From positions 372,001-436,000 of the forward strand of contig NZ_JADIKE010000039.1 in the NCBI RefSeq assembly GCF_016904955.1: 64,000 bases of DNA, read 5' to 3'. The position numbers were made by a program, and so were the translations under genes. The notes under the pieces are model-generated. The model saw only the letters and a program-made list of their open reading frames with translations, ran no database searches and was not told the origin of the DNA. Of this stretch, positions 54,124-62,616 are shown piece after piece; the first letter of the stretch is position 1, and every line of letters starts with the position of its first letter. The stretch comes from Dyella flava. Its GTDB lineage: Bacteria > Pseudomonadota > Gammaproteobacteria > Xanthomonadales > Rhodanobacteraceae.

Positions 54124-54562
54124 CTGAAGTCAGCGAACGGGGAACACGCTACTTCGTGTTCCCCGTTCCGTTTTTATCCAAGCTGCATAGTGCCTTGAAC
54201 CCGTCGCAGAACATCTGCCGGCCGTCGAACGGCAGTGATTTGCTATCGAACAATGCTTTCATCCGCAGCTAGCCGCACAAGCGTGTCAGCCCCCGGTAAG
54301 CCGGCAGTTCGACCATGGATACGGGCAAGACAAGCCCGTCGTCGTAGCTCATAAACCCTCCCGGCGGTTCGAAACCCGCTCTTTGCATGATGCCCCTGGC
54401 GCGGGCGGGAGGGGCCTCTTCCTGGATAGGAAAAAGAGGGGTCGCAACCCCTTCGCCAGACGCCCACTATGAAGGGGCCGGGTCCGCCCAACAGGTCCTG
54501 GTACCGGCTGCTTCCGTAGCCGGGACGACCCTAAGTAGCAATATCCAAAGTGGAGAAGACAC
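54124..54562. other. 439-base gap: terminator, gene remnant, structured leader
   Basis: After the terminator, the minus strand has a short frame from ATG 54352 (27 codons, MSYDDGLVLPVSMVELPAYR...). It stops at TAG 54269 and is open again in the same frame to 54149, which looks like a broken small gene. Close to the next gene are several nested hairpins (GGGGT/ACCCC near 54438; GGGTC/GACCC at 54480-54531 enclosing CCGGCT/AGCCGG). Confidence 0.4.
54136..54175 (+). terminator. rho-independent terminator
   Basis: Perfect 13-base arms AACGGGGAACACG / CGTGTTCCCCGTT, loop CTACTT, then CCGTTTTT. It ends the transcript of the large secreted protein. Confidence 0.95.
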
Positions 54563-55387
54563 ATGCACGCACATTTCGAACGCACCGGGGCCCTGACCGA
54601 ACTGTCCAGCTATCCGACCTGGGCACAAGACCTGGTGACAGCCTGCGCGGGAACCAAGCAAAGCGTGATCGACCATGAGGCATGGTCGTTGATGGGTGAA
54701 GCGCGATTGGACGCCGTGGCAACACGTGATTTCATGGTCGGAATCTGGCCGGTCATTGAGCGTTTCCCCGGCTACATGGCGCTCAATCTGCTCAAGACGC
54801 GCTATGGCCGCAGCAAGGGCGAAAACATGGCCAGGCGCTGGCTGGTCCGCAACATCCGGGTGGAGCAGAATCACGCCGAATACTGGCTCAACTGGGCCGA
54901 GGGTGCCGGCGTAGCCGAGAGCGAAGTGCTCAACGGACCCGCCCCTTATGGCACCGAGGCGTTGGCCACTTGGTGTGAGGAAATCAGTCGCAGCGGTCCG
55001 TTGGCGGCGGGCATGATAGCCACCAACTATGCCGTGGAGGGGGCAACCGGGGAGTGGTCGCAGAAGGTCTACGAAAGCGTGGCCTATAGCGAAAGCTTCC
55101 CCAAGGCGATTCGCGCGCACAGCCTGCGTTGGCTTCAGCTTCACGCGGCTTATGATGATACTCACCCCTGGGAGGCGCTGGAGATCGTTTGTACCCTGGT
55201 GGGGACTTCCCCGCGCGCAGATGAGGTGGCATACCTGCAAGAATGCGTCAAACGGAGTTACGTAAGCATGAGGATTACCCTGGATCGGTGTCTGGATGTG
55301 CGTCGTGACCCTTGGCAGCTTAGTGAGCCAGCTCTCGATCAGCCCGCTTTTGAGGGGCGTGTCGTGGCGAATGAGGCAGCCGCTTAA
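54563..55387 (+). CDS. haem-oxygenase-fold (TenA/CADD-like) protein
   Basis: A 274-residue all-helical protein of the TenA/PqqC/haem-oxygenase-like superfamily. Candidate metal ligands: Glu101 and His104 in VEQNHAEYW, Glu159 in NYAVEGATGEW, and His194, Asp198 and His201 in LHAAYDDTHPWEALE. This Glu/His set resembles the di-iron HDO oxidases (CADD-like) rather than thiaminase TenA. TGGAGAAG precedes the start. It is followed 80 bases on by a c-di-GMP enzyme. The substrate is unknown. Confidence 0.78.
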   Translation: MHAHFERTGALTELSSYPTWAQDLVTACAGTKQSVIDHEAWSLMGEARLDAVATRDFMVGIWPVIERFPGYMALNLLKTRYGRSKGENMARRWLVRNIRVEQNHAEYWLNWAEGAGVAESEVLNGPAPYGTEALATWCEEISRSGPLAAGMIATNYAVEGATGEWSQKVYESVAYSESFPKAIRAHSLRWLQLHAAYDDTHPWEALEIVCTLVGTSPRADEVAYLQECVKRSYVSMRITLDRCLDVRRDPWQLSEPALDQPAFEGRVVANEAAA

Positions 55388-55467
55388 GTATTTGTAGTCG
55401 TGGGGCGATACACAACAGAAGCATCTTCGTGCAGAGTGTTGGCAGATTGTGGTTTCAAAGAGGCACG

Positions 55468-58215
55468 ATGCGTATCGCCCGGAATGTCCAGCAACGACCG
55501 CTGTCTCGCCGCCTTATGCCCTTGGGCTATGGCCTGGCGGCGGTCGTTGGTTTGGTTCTCTGCCTGACCTGGGGGGCGCTCCAGGTCCAGGTGACGCTTG
55601 CCGGTTTTTTGAACGGTGAAAGTCTTTGGTCGAAAGCGCAGAAGCAGACCGTTATTGATCTTTACGCCTACGCACGCAGTGGCGATCCCAACCGGCTGGA
55701 AAGTTTCAAGCGCAACTATGCGGTCGTGAGCACGGACCGCTGGGCGCGCGACAGCATCGCCAGGGGCCACTACAACAAGCAAGAGGTTGGCGCGGCCTTC
55801 AAGCGCGGCGGTGTCATTCCCGCGGCGATCCCGGGGATGATCTTCATACTCGATCATTTCGCCCACGCGCCGTACATGGAGCAGGCGATCACTGATTGGC
55901 GTTCGGTCGATAGCGCCATCGAAGAACTCAACGTCATCGCGGGCGAATTGCAGCAGGCCTATGCGCAGGGCAAACCGTCCGAGGACGAACTGGAACGGCA
56001 AAGTGCGCGCATCGATGCGCTCAATGACTATATCCAGCCGCGCAGTGACGAATTTTCGTTGGACATCGCCCTGGGTGCAGCCTGGCTCGGCGGCGTGCTG
56101 TTCATTGCGGTGTTGGTCACTGCCTTGCTGGCGTCCTTGCTCTGGATCCGCATGGCCCAGCGCATTCTGGCCAGCATCCGCGGCACGGAGGAGAAGTACC
56201 GGCTGTTGTTCGACAGCGCTGCCGATGCGATCGTGATGGTGGACGAAGCGCACGGCAAGATCATCGGCGTGAATCGCACCGCAAGCGTATGGACCGGTCG
56301 CGATCCGCAAGAGCTGATCGGCATGACCTTCCTCAACCTGTTCGTGGAAGGCAGCACGCGTGCTTCCGGCTCATCGATTATCGGCCTGCTGCGCGCGGTG
56401 AACGGCGTGGTGCGGACGGTGGAAACGCACAGCAGCCTCACCACCTGGGGTACCCAGCCGGTGCGTCAGGCGATCATGCGCGATATATCCGATCGCGTCG
56501 CGATGGAGCAGGAGCGGCGCATTGCGTCGGAAGCCATGGCCAGTGTGGCCGAGGGCATCATCATCGCCGACGCCGAGCGGCGCGTGACCACCGTCAACGC
56601 CGCCCATACGCGGATTACCGGCTACACCCTGCAATACCTGCAGCATCATCGTTTTGATGAACTGCGCCGCATGCCGGACGGCTCACCGCTGCCCGTGTCG
56701 ATCTGGGACATGGTGGCCGAAGGCGGCAACTGGGTCGGTGAAGTGCAGAGCTGGCGCTCGGATGGTTCGTCCTATCCGGAACTTCTCAGCGTCAGCGCGA
56801 TCCGCAACGGGGATGGCCGCGTGCAACATTACGTGGCGGTGATTACCGATATCACGCGTAGCAAGGCCGATCGCCAGCGGCTGGAATACATGGTGGCGCA
56901 TGATCCGCTGACCGGCCTGGCCAATCGCAGCGAATTCCAGCGGCATTGCTCGCAGGCGATTGAAGCGGCGGGGCGCATGAATGGCGCTGCCGCCGTCTTG
57001 TTTGTCGACCTGGATGCATTCAAGGCGGTCAACGACAGTTACAGCCACGCCATCGGCGACCGTCTGCTAGTGAAGGTGGCGCAGCGTATCCGTCGCGAAC
57101 TGGGCGAAAACGACGTGGCCAGCCGCATCGGCGGTGACGAATTCACCGTACTGCTGGGGGGCCTGCGTACACGCGAGCAGGCTGCGCAGTTTGCCAGCCG
57201 GTTGTTGCAGAGCCTGTCCGAGCCGATGCTGATCGGCGATTACGAAATCGTGATGAGCGCAAGTATCGGTATCGCCGGTTATCCGCTGGACGGCAGCGAT
57301 CCGGTGGTGCTGATCGCCAACGCCGATGCGGCGATGTATGCGGCCAAGACCCAGGAGCGCAACACGTTCCGCTTCTACACGCCGCTGATGCACGCCGATG
57401 CGCGCATGCGCCTGATGCTCGGCGCGGATCTGCGGCAAGCCTTGATGCGCGATGAATTCCATCTGGTCTTCCAGCCCAGTGTGGAACTGCGCAGCGGACG
57501 CATCGTGGCGGTGGAAGCACTGTTGCGCTGGCGTCATCCCGAACGCGGCGAGCTGATGCCGGATGAATTCATTCCGCTGGCCGAAAGCCTGGGGCTGATT
57601 CGGCGCATCGACGCCTGGACAATGCGTGCCGCATGTGCGCAAGTACGGCTGTGGGATCAGGCCAAGCTGCCGCCGATCCGCGTGGCAATCAACGCGTCGG
57701 CGGCCACCTTTGGGCATCCCGGCTTTATCGAAAGCGTCAAACAGGCGCTGCAGACCAGCCAGATTTCGCCCAATCGCCTGATGTTCGAAATTACCGAAAG
57801 CGCGATCCTGCGCCTGGGCGAAGCCACCGAGCAAACCATGCATGCCTTGCATGCGTTGGGCGTCGGCATCGCCATCGACGATTTCGGTACGGGTTATTCC
57901 TCGCTTGCCTATCTGAAACTGTCAGGCATCGATTACCTGAAGATCGACCGCTCTTTCGTCACGGATTTGCCGAACAGCACCAACGACGTGGCCATTGTTG
58001 AAGCCATGCTCGCGATCGCCAGGAGCCTGGGCATCTGCACGATCGCCGAAGGCATCGAAACCGCCGCGCAACATGATTTCCTGTTGCACGCCGGCTGCGT
58101 GGAAGGGCAGGGGTATTACTACGCGCGTGGGTTGCCCGCAACGGAAATCGAACGGATGCTCTCGCCCAATCCGCGGCACGAAACCTCGCGCCTCCGCCTG
58201 GTGCCGCCCAAGTAG
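55468..58215 (+). CDS. PAS-GGDEF-EAL cyclic-di-GMP enzyme
   Basis: A 915-residue membrane protein. Two helices (about 20-40 and 205-225) bracket a periplasmic sensor domain. Two PAS-like domains follow (about 245-500), then GGDEF with intact IGGDEF, and EAL with VEALLRW, NASAATF, EITESAI and DDFGTGYSSLAYLK. Both catalytic sites look active, so it may make or break c-di-GMP. ATG 55468 follows AAAGAGG. Confidence 0.93.
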   Translation: MRIARNVQQRPLSRRLMPLGYGLAAVVGLVLCLTWGALQVQVTLAGFLNGESLWSKAQKQTVIDLYAYARSGDPNRLESFKRNYAVVSTDRWARDSIARGHYNKQEVGAAFKRGGVIPAAIPGMIFILDHFAHAPYMEQAITDWRSVDSAIEELNVIAGELQQAYAQGKPSEDELERQSARIDALNDYIQPRSDEFSLDIALGAAWLGGVLFIAVLVTALLASLLWIRMAQRILASIRGTEEKYRLLFDSAADAIVMVDEAHGKIIGVNRTASVWTGRDPQELIGMTFLNLFVEGSTRASGSSIIGLLRAVNGVVRTVETHSSLTTWGTQPVRQAIMRDISDRVAMEQERRIASEAMASVAEGIIIADAERRVTTVNAAHTRITGYTLQYLQHHRFDELRRMPDGSPLPVSIWDMVAEGGNWVGEVQSWRSDGSSYPELLSVSAIRNGDGRVQHYVAVITDITRSKADRQRLEYMVAHDPLTGLANRSEFQRHCSQAIEAAGRMNGAAAVLFVDLDAFKAVNDSYSHAIGDRLLVKVAQRIRRELGENDVASRIGGDEFTVLLGGLRTREQAAQFASRLLQSLSEPMLIGDYEIVMSASIGIAGYPLDGSDPVVLIANADAAMYAAKTQERNTFRFYTPLMHADARMRLMLGADLRQALMRDEFHLVFQPSVELRSGRIVAVEALLRWRHPERGELMPDEFIPLAESLGLIRRIDAWTMRAACAQVRLWDQAKLPPIRVAINASAATFGHPGFIESVKQALQTSQISPNRLMFEITESAILRLGEATEQTMHALHALGVGIAIDDFGTGYSSLAYLKLSGIDYLKIDRSFVTDLPNSTNDVAIVEAMLAIARSLGICTIAEGIETAAQHDFLLHAGCVEGQGYYYARGLPATEIERMLSPNPRHETSRLRLVPPK

Positions 58216-58253
58216 GTTGGAGTAAGCGCCAGCGCACTCCAACACCGCCATCT

Positions 58254-58460
58254 CCGGCACAGCGATGAATCATTGCTGGCCCAACGATGCTTCCGCCGCA
58301 AGACAAGACATGGCGACGTCGGGGGGCGCAGGCTTACCCCGACCTACACTCTGAGATACATCTGCTCCGGCACAGTGATAAATCATTGCCGGCCCAAGGG
58401 TGCCTTCGCCGCAAGACAAGACATGGCGACGTCGGGGTGCGCAGGCTTACCCCGACCTAC
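58254..58460. repeat. two tandem 94-base repeats with terminal hairpins
   Basis: Copies at 58254-58347 and 58367-58460, highly similar. Each ends in a GTCGGGGT...ACCCCGAC hairpin and GACCTAC. A related hairpin GTTGGAGT / ACTCCAAC lies at about 58216-58242. They fill the 253-base gap between two convergent genes. Confidence 0.75.
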
Positions 58461-58468
58461 GCCCCGAC

Positions 58469-59152
58469 CTACAGCTGCACGTCTACAACCTGCTGCTCCG
58501 GCTGATACAGCGCCGGATACTGCTGCTTCAAATGCGCCACCTTCGGTGCATCGTTGATCACGATATACATGTCATCCGGATGATTGCGCGCGTAGTCCTG
58601 GTGATAGGCCTCTGCCGTATAAAAGGCTTTCAGCGGCTGCACCAGTGTCACAATGGAAGCGTCGAACACCTTGGCGGCGGTGAGCTGCGCGATATACGCC
58701 TGCGCGATCTTTTCCTGCTCCGGGTTGCCATAGAAGATTTCGGAGCGGTATTGCGTGCCGCTATCGGGCCCTTGCCGATTCAACTCGGTCGGGTCGTGCG
58801 CGACCGCAAAATACACTTTCAGCAGTTGGCCATAGCTGACCACCGCGGGATCGAACTGAATCTCCACCGATTCGGCATGGCCGGTATTGCCATCGCTGAC
58901 ATCGTCGTAATGGGCCGTGCTGGCATCGCCGCCGCTATATCCCGCCCATACCCGGCGCACGCCGCGGACATGCTCGAATACGGACTGCATGCCCCAGAAA
59001 CAGCCGCCGGCAAGTACCGCGGTTTCGGTGCCATGCGTGGCAGGTTTGGGGGCGTCGTAGCTGGGGTCGGGGAGGTTGGCGTTGCTTGCTACGGCGGTGC
59101 AGGCGGTGAGGCTGCCGAGGACGAATACGCTGATCAGGTGGGGTAGTTTCAT
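58469..59152 (-). CDS. msrA: peptide-methionine (S)-S-oxide reductase, lipoprotein
   Basis: Repairs oxidised methionine. The 227-residue protein has the active-site Cys in GGCFWGMQSVFE and HAESVEIQFDP. A lipoprotein signal (VLGSLTAC) puts it in the periplasm, where it would protect envelope proteins. GGAGG precedes the ATG at 59152. Confidence 0.92.
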   Translation of the reverse strand: MKLPHLISVFVLGSLTACTAVASNANLPDPSYDAPKPATHGTETAVLAGGCFWGMQSVFEHVRGVRRVWAGYSGGDASTAHYDDVSDGNTGHAESVEIQFDPAVVSYGQLLKVYFAVAHDPTELNRQGPDSGTQYRSEIFYGNPEQEKIAQAYIAQLTAAKVFDASIVTLVQPLKAFYTAEAYHQDYARNHPDDMYIVINDAPKVAHLKQQYPALYQPEQQVVDVQL

Positions 59153-59242
59153 GGGGCCTCCGAGGGGATCCGGGTGCTTGGTATTCGCTGGAGCCGGCCG
59201 GAGGGTTACCACAAGGGATACCTTGCGATGGGCTGCCCCAGC

Positions 59243-59455
59243 CTACCCAACCCGGATTTCCACATCATCAATCCGTACAACTTGCCCTGCGTGGATCTTG
59301 CACGTCTTGCGCAGTTCCTGCTGCCCGTCCACCCGCACAGCGCCACTGGCAACGATCAATTTCCCCTGGCCGCCGCTATCGCACAGCCCTGCCAATTTCA
59401 GCAGTTGATTGAGTTCGACGTAGTCGCCGTCAAGTTCGAAGTCGATGTATTGCAT
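59243..59455 (-). CDS. S4-domain RNA-binding protein (YbcJ-like)
   Basis: A 70-residue S4-like protein: LNQLLKLAGLCDSGGQGKL, GAVRVDGQQELRKTCKI, GQVVRIDDVEIRV. It starts just after the barstar stop (gap of 1 base), so it is the third gene of the RNase operon. YbcJ-type proteins bind RNA; the exact role is unknown. Confidence 0.88.
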   Translation of the reverse strand: MQYIDFELDGDYVELNQLLKLAGLCDSGGQGKLIVASGAVRVDGQQELRKTCKIHAGQVVRIDDVEIRVG

Positions 59456-59456
59456 G

Positions 59457-59894
59457 TCAGCGGTGGGGGGGAAAGGCAATGGGATGTTCGGGCAGGCTGA
59501 GAAACGCGAAGAACGGGCGGTCCTGGCCCATGGCGAAACTGGCCGACTCGTGCAGGATGCCCAGGAAGGTATCAAAGTCCTTGATGGCGGCCTGGCGCAG
59601 ATCGTTGGCGTGGTCGAGCAGCAGGGCATGGCCAACGCCATGCAGCCAGCCCAGATCGCGCAGGCTGTCGACCAGTGCATCCCAGTTTTGGCCAAAGCCT
59701 GCGGGCAGCTTCAGCGCAATCGCCAGCCGGCGCAGGAGTTCACCCTTGTCGTGACAGCCGGCCAGGTCGGCACGGCAGACATAAAGATGGCCTTCCTCCG
59801 CTGCGGCGGCCAGCGCCTCGAAGTCGGCTGCGTCGACAAAATAGACCCCTCCATCATGGGCTTGGGTCAGGTCGAGGGCGCCTTCTGCGCTCAT
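59457..59894 (-). CDS. barstar-family ribonuclease inhibitor
   Basis: A 145-residue cytoplasmic protein of the barstar family. Its central FGQNWDALVDSLRDLGW (residues 67-83) matches the barstar helix that plugs the barnase active site. Its start overlaps the RNase stop by 4 bases, so toxin and inhibitor are made together. Confidence 0.92.
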   Translation of the reverse strand: MSAEGALDLTQAHDGGVYFVDAADFEALAAAAEEGHLYVCRADLAGCHDKGELLRRLAIALKLPAGFGQNWDALVDSLRDLGWLHGVGHALLLDHANDLRQAAIKDFDTFLGILHESASFAMGQDRPFFAFLSLPEHPIAFPPHR

Positions 59895-60319
59895 TGATAC
59901 ACCTGGATGAGTTGGAAGCTGTGGTAGTGGTCGCCGGTGTAATAAAAAACCGAGGGCGGTGTACCGCCTGTGATGATGCGCCGCGTGCCGCGATTGTGTT
60001 CACCGGGCGTGTCGACGGTGTACTCGTGATAAAAGCCGCGCGGCTCCGGTGGCAGCAGGCCTTCGTAATTGTTGAACACCACGCCATCCTGACTGTACGG
60101 GAACGGTCCATTGTGCATGATGCGTGTCAGCGTAGCGCAGGCTTCCGGCGGCAAGAACGAGGGAAGGCTCCCACCGAAGGCCGGGCAGTTGTTGGTCGGC
60201 AACGTGACGTTGCCGTGCGACACCATCTCGGATGGCTGAGCCGTATGGCGATTCCAGTACACCAGCCCGCCGACAAATAGAACCAGCAGCAGTAAAGAGA
60301 TAAGACGTGATACCGACAT
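59891..60319 (-). CDS. barnase/RNase Sa-type guanyl ribonuclease
   Basis: A 142-residue exported or anchored ribonuclease. Hydrophobic segment LISLLLLVLFVGGLVYW at 6-22. The catalytic domain closely resembles RNase Sa: NGPFPYSQDGVVF, GFYHEYTVDTPG (Glu99), GTRRIITG (Arg113/114) and YYTGDHYHSF (His131). All key residues are present. AGGAG in front of the ATG abuts the edge of the upstream MITE-like element. Confidence 0.93.
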   Translation of the reverse strand: MSVSRLISLLLLVLFVGGLVYWNRHTAQPSEMVSHGNVTLPTNNCPAFGGSLPSFLPPEACATLTRIMHNGPFPYSQDGVVFNNYEGLLPPEPRGFYHEYTVDTPGEHNRGTRRIITGGTPPSVFYYTGDHYHSFQLIQVYQ

Positions 60320-60829
60320 CGCGGACTCCTAGGGCCTGTTTACACTATTGACGTAGCTCGCGTTGCCGTTGAGTGGCCGTCAGGTGGTAGTGCGTGGCGC
60401 AGGCTTGGCTGGCTGCCAAGCCAAGCCGCGTGCTACCGCATGGCGGCCACTCAACGGCAACCCGAAGGGCCGGGTCTGTTTGCCCACCATCCCGCGTCAT
60501 CGCTCAGTCGTGTACGGACGTACACGCCATCGCTCTTCCTTGGCTGGCGCGCAAACAGCTCCCGGCGCGAGCCACGCAAATAGTGTAAGCAGGCCCTAGC
60601 TTGCGATAACGGGCAGTGTAGTGGGTTCCGCTGGGCGTGTTTGCAACCACGTTGCAAGGACGCGCCGGACGATCGATGGATCAGGCAAGCCACCCGTAAC
60701 GGGAACGGTTGGCGCGACATCAACACGCCGCTTGCTGCAGTGCGATGCCGATGAACGCGTGACTTCCGGCGCAGGTTGTCGAACGGGCAAGGCAAGCTAG
60801 ACTGCGGCTTTGTCACGCCTGGAGTCACC
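60320..60829. other. 510-base gap holding the MITE-like element
   Basis: Contains the element at 60333-60595 and about 230 bases upstream of the serine hydrolase in which I see no gene or clear operator. Confidence 0.5.
60333..60595. mobile_element. MITE-like element with terminal inverted repeats
   Basis: The ends (60333 onward and its inverted copy up to 60595) match at about 28 of 32 positions; they begin GGCCTG and share TTACACTATT. The palindromic sequence CTAG flanks both ends (60329-60332 and 60596-60599) as a possible target duplication. Inside is a second perfect 18-base inverted repeat (GTTGCCGTTGAGTGGCCG and its inverse) with further nested hairpins. No coding capacity, so non-autonomous. 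Confidence 0.75.
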
Positions 60830-62512
60830 ATGCCTCGTTCTTCCTTGTCCTTGCGCCTGGCCGGGTGCAGTGCGCTGTTGGTTTTTGCCTCGGCCGCGCC
60901 GGCATGGTCTGCTCCGGCCGCACCGGAACAAACGGCCGCGGTGACCACGCAGTCAGCGGCGCAAGCCAGCCTGCCGCCCATGCTGCAGGACTTCGGCGCC
61001 TATGTGGACGGCGTGCGCAAGACCTTCAACGTGCCGGGCATTGCGGTGGCGATCGTGAAGGACGGCAAGGTGGTGTTCGAGCAAGGTTATGGCGTGCGTG
61101 AAGCCGGCAAGCCGGACAAGGTGGATGCGCATACGCTGTTTGCCATCGCTTCCAACACCAAGGCATTTACCGCCGCCGCGCTGCAGATGCTGGCGGAACA
61201 GGGCAAGGTGGATATGGACGGCCGGGTCACCGATTACCTGCCGTGGTTCCAGATGTCCGATCCTTACGTGACGCATGAAATGCGCGTGCGCGATCTGCTG
61301 GCGCATCGCAGTGGCCTGAGCCTGGGGGCCGGCGATCTGTTGTATTGGCCGCCGACCAGCTACACCACCAAGGAAGTGGTGGAGCGCCTGGGCAAAGTGC
61401 CGCTCACCAATGGTTTCCGCAGTCACTATGCCTACGACAACATCCTGTTTGCAGTGGCGACGTTGATCATCGAGAAAGCATCGGGTGAGTCGTATGCCGA
61501 CTACCTGCGTGAGCACATCTTCAAGCCGGTCGGCATGGATGAATCGCTGGTCGACATGACCTATCTGAAACCCGGCATGGACTACGCGACCGGGCATGCG
61601 CTGTATGACTTCAAGGACCTCAAGCCGGTACCGCCGATGGCCTGGCTCAATGATCCGGGCGCGGGCGGCATCTACGCCAGCGTGCATGACCTGGCGAAGT
61701 GGATGAATGTGCAGCTGGCCGGCGGCCAATTGCCGGGCAACGGCCCCGACGGCAAGCCGCGCCACCTGTTCTCGCAGGACAGCCAGAACCAGATGTGGAC
61801 CATGTTGACCCCGATCCCGGTGAGCAAGCCGCCGATTCCGGAACTGCAGCCGCTGGTGCCGAATTTCTCGGGCTATGGCGAAGGCTGGTTTCTCAGCGAT
61901 TATCACGGCCAGAAACTGGTGTGGCACACCGGCGGATGGCCGGGCATGGTGTCGCGTGTGACCCTGGTGCCGGGCCAGAACCTGGGCGTGGTGGTGTTGA
62001 CCAACCAGGAATCCGGCGCGGCCTTCAACGCCGTTACGTATCGCGTGCTCGACGCCTATCTCAACCCCGGCAGCAAGACCGATTGGGCCGCGGTGTACGA
62101 CAAGGCCGTGCAGCACGCGCATAGCGATGCCGACGACAGCTGGAAGAAGCACGAAGCCGCACGTGATCCGAACAGCAAGCCTTCGCTGCCGCTGGCCGAT
62201 TATGTGGGCACGTATCGTGATCCGTGGTATGGCGACATCATCATCAGCAACGAAGGCGGCAAGCTGCGTTTGCGCTTCAGCAAGACCAGGCAATTGATCG
62301 GCACGATGGAGCCCTGGCAGCACGACACCTTTATCGTGCGGTGGGACGATCGTGCGTTGAATGCCGACGCCTTCGTCAACTTTGCGCTCGATGTCGATGG
62401 ACATGTGCGCGAAGTACGCATGGAGCCGATCTCGCCGTTGACCGATTTCAGTTTCGATTTCCAGGATTTGCGACTGGTGCCGCTGAAGGATGCGGAAGCC
62501 AAGGCGGAGTAG
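60830..62512 (+). CDS. secreted serine hydrolase (beta-lactamase/PBP-like)
   Basis: A 560-residue exported class C beta-lactamase-fold protein. Signal peptide ends PAWSAPAA. Catalytic SxxK is SNTK (Ser108-Lys111), the YxN motif is YDN near residue 204, and the third motif is HTGG near residue 366. A C-terminal DUF3471-type barrel follows. These act as peptidases or esterases more often than as true beta-lactamases. Confidence 0.92.
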   Translation: MPRSSLSLRLAGCSALLVFASAAPAWSAPAAPEQTAAVTTQSAAQASLPPMLQDFGAYVDGVRKTFNVPGIAVAIVKDGKVVFEQGYGVREAGKPDKVDAHTLFAIASNTKAFTAAALQMLAEQGKVDMDGRVTDYLPWFQMSDPYVTHEMRVRDLLAHRSGLSLGAGDLLYWPPTSYTTKEVVERLGKVPLTNGFRSHYAYDNILFAVATLIIEKASGESYADYLREHIFKPVGMDESLVDMTYLKPGMDYATGHALYDFKDLKPVPPMAWLNDPGAGGIYASVHDLAKWMNVQLAGGQLPGNGPDGKPRHLFSQDSQNQMWTMLTPIPVSKPPIPELQPLVPNFSGYGEGWFLSDYHGQKLVWHTGGWPGMVSRVTLVPGQNLGVVVLTNQESGAAFNAVTYRVLDAYLNPGSKTDWAAVYDKAVQHAHSDADDSWKKHEAARDPNSKPSLPLADYVGTYRDPWYGDIIISNEGGKLRLRFSKTRQLIGTMEPWQHDTFIVRWDDRALNADAFVNFALDVDGHVREVRMEPISPLTDFSFDFQDLRLVPLKDAEAKAE

Positions 62513-62616
62513 GTGGCATTTTGCGGGCAGGTCGCAAAAGCTCGTCGTCCCGTGCCGGAACGACGAGCTGGACTGGCCGGTTGGGGGTATCTACGCAAGT
62601 ACACGGGGAGCTAGTC

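Noticed and set aside
60363..60599. Small frames inside the MITE-like element
   Set aside because: They run across nested inverted repeats and terminal repeats; no ribosome site or recognisable protein.
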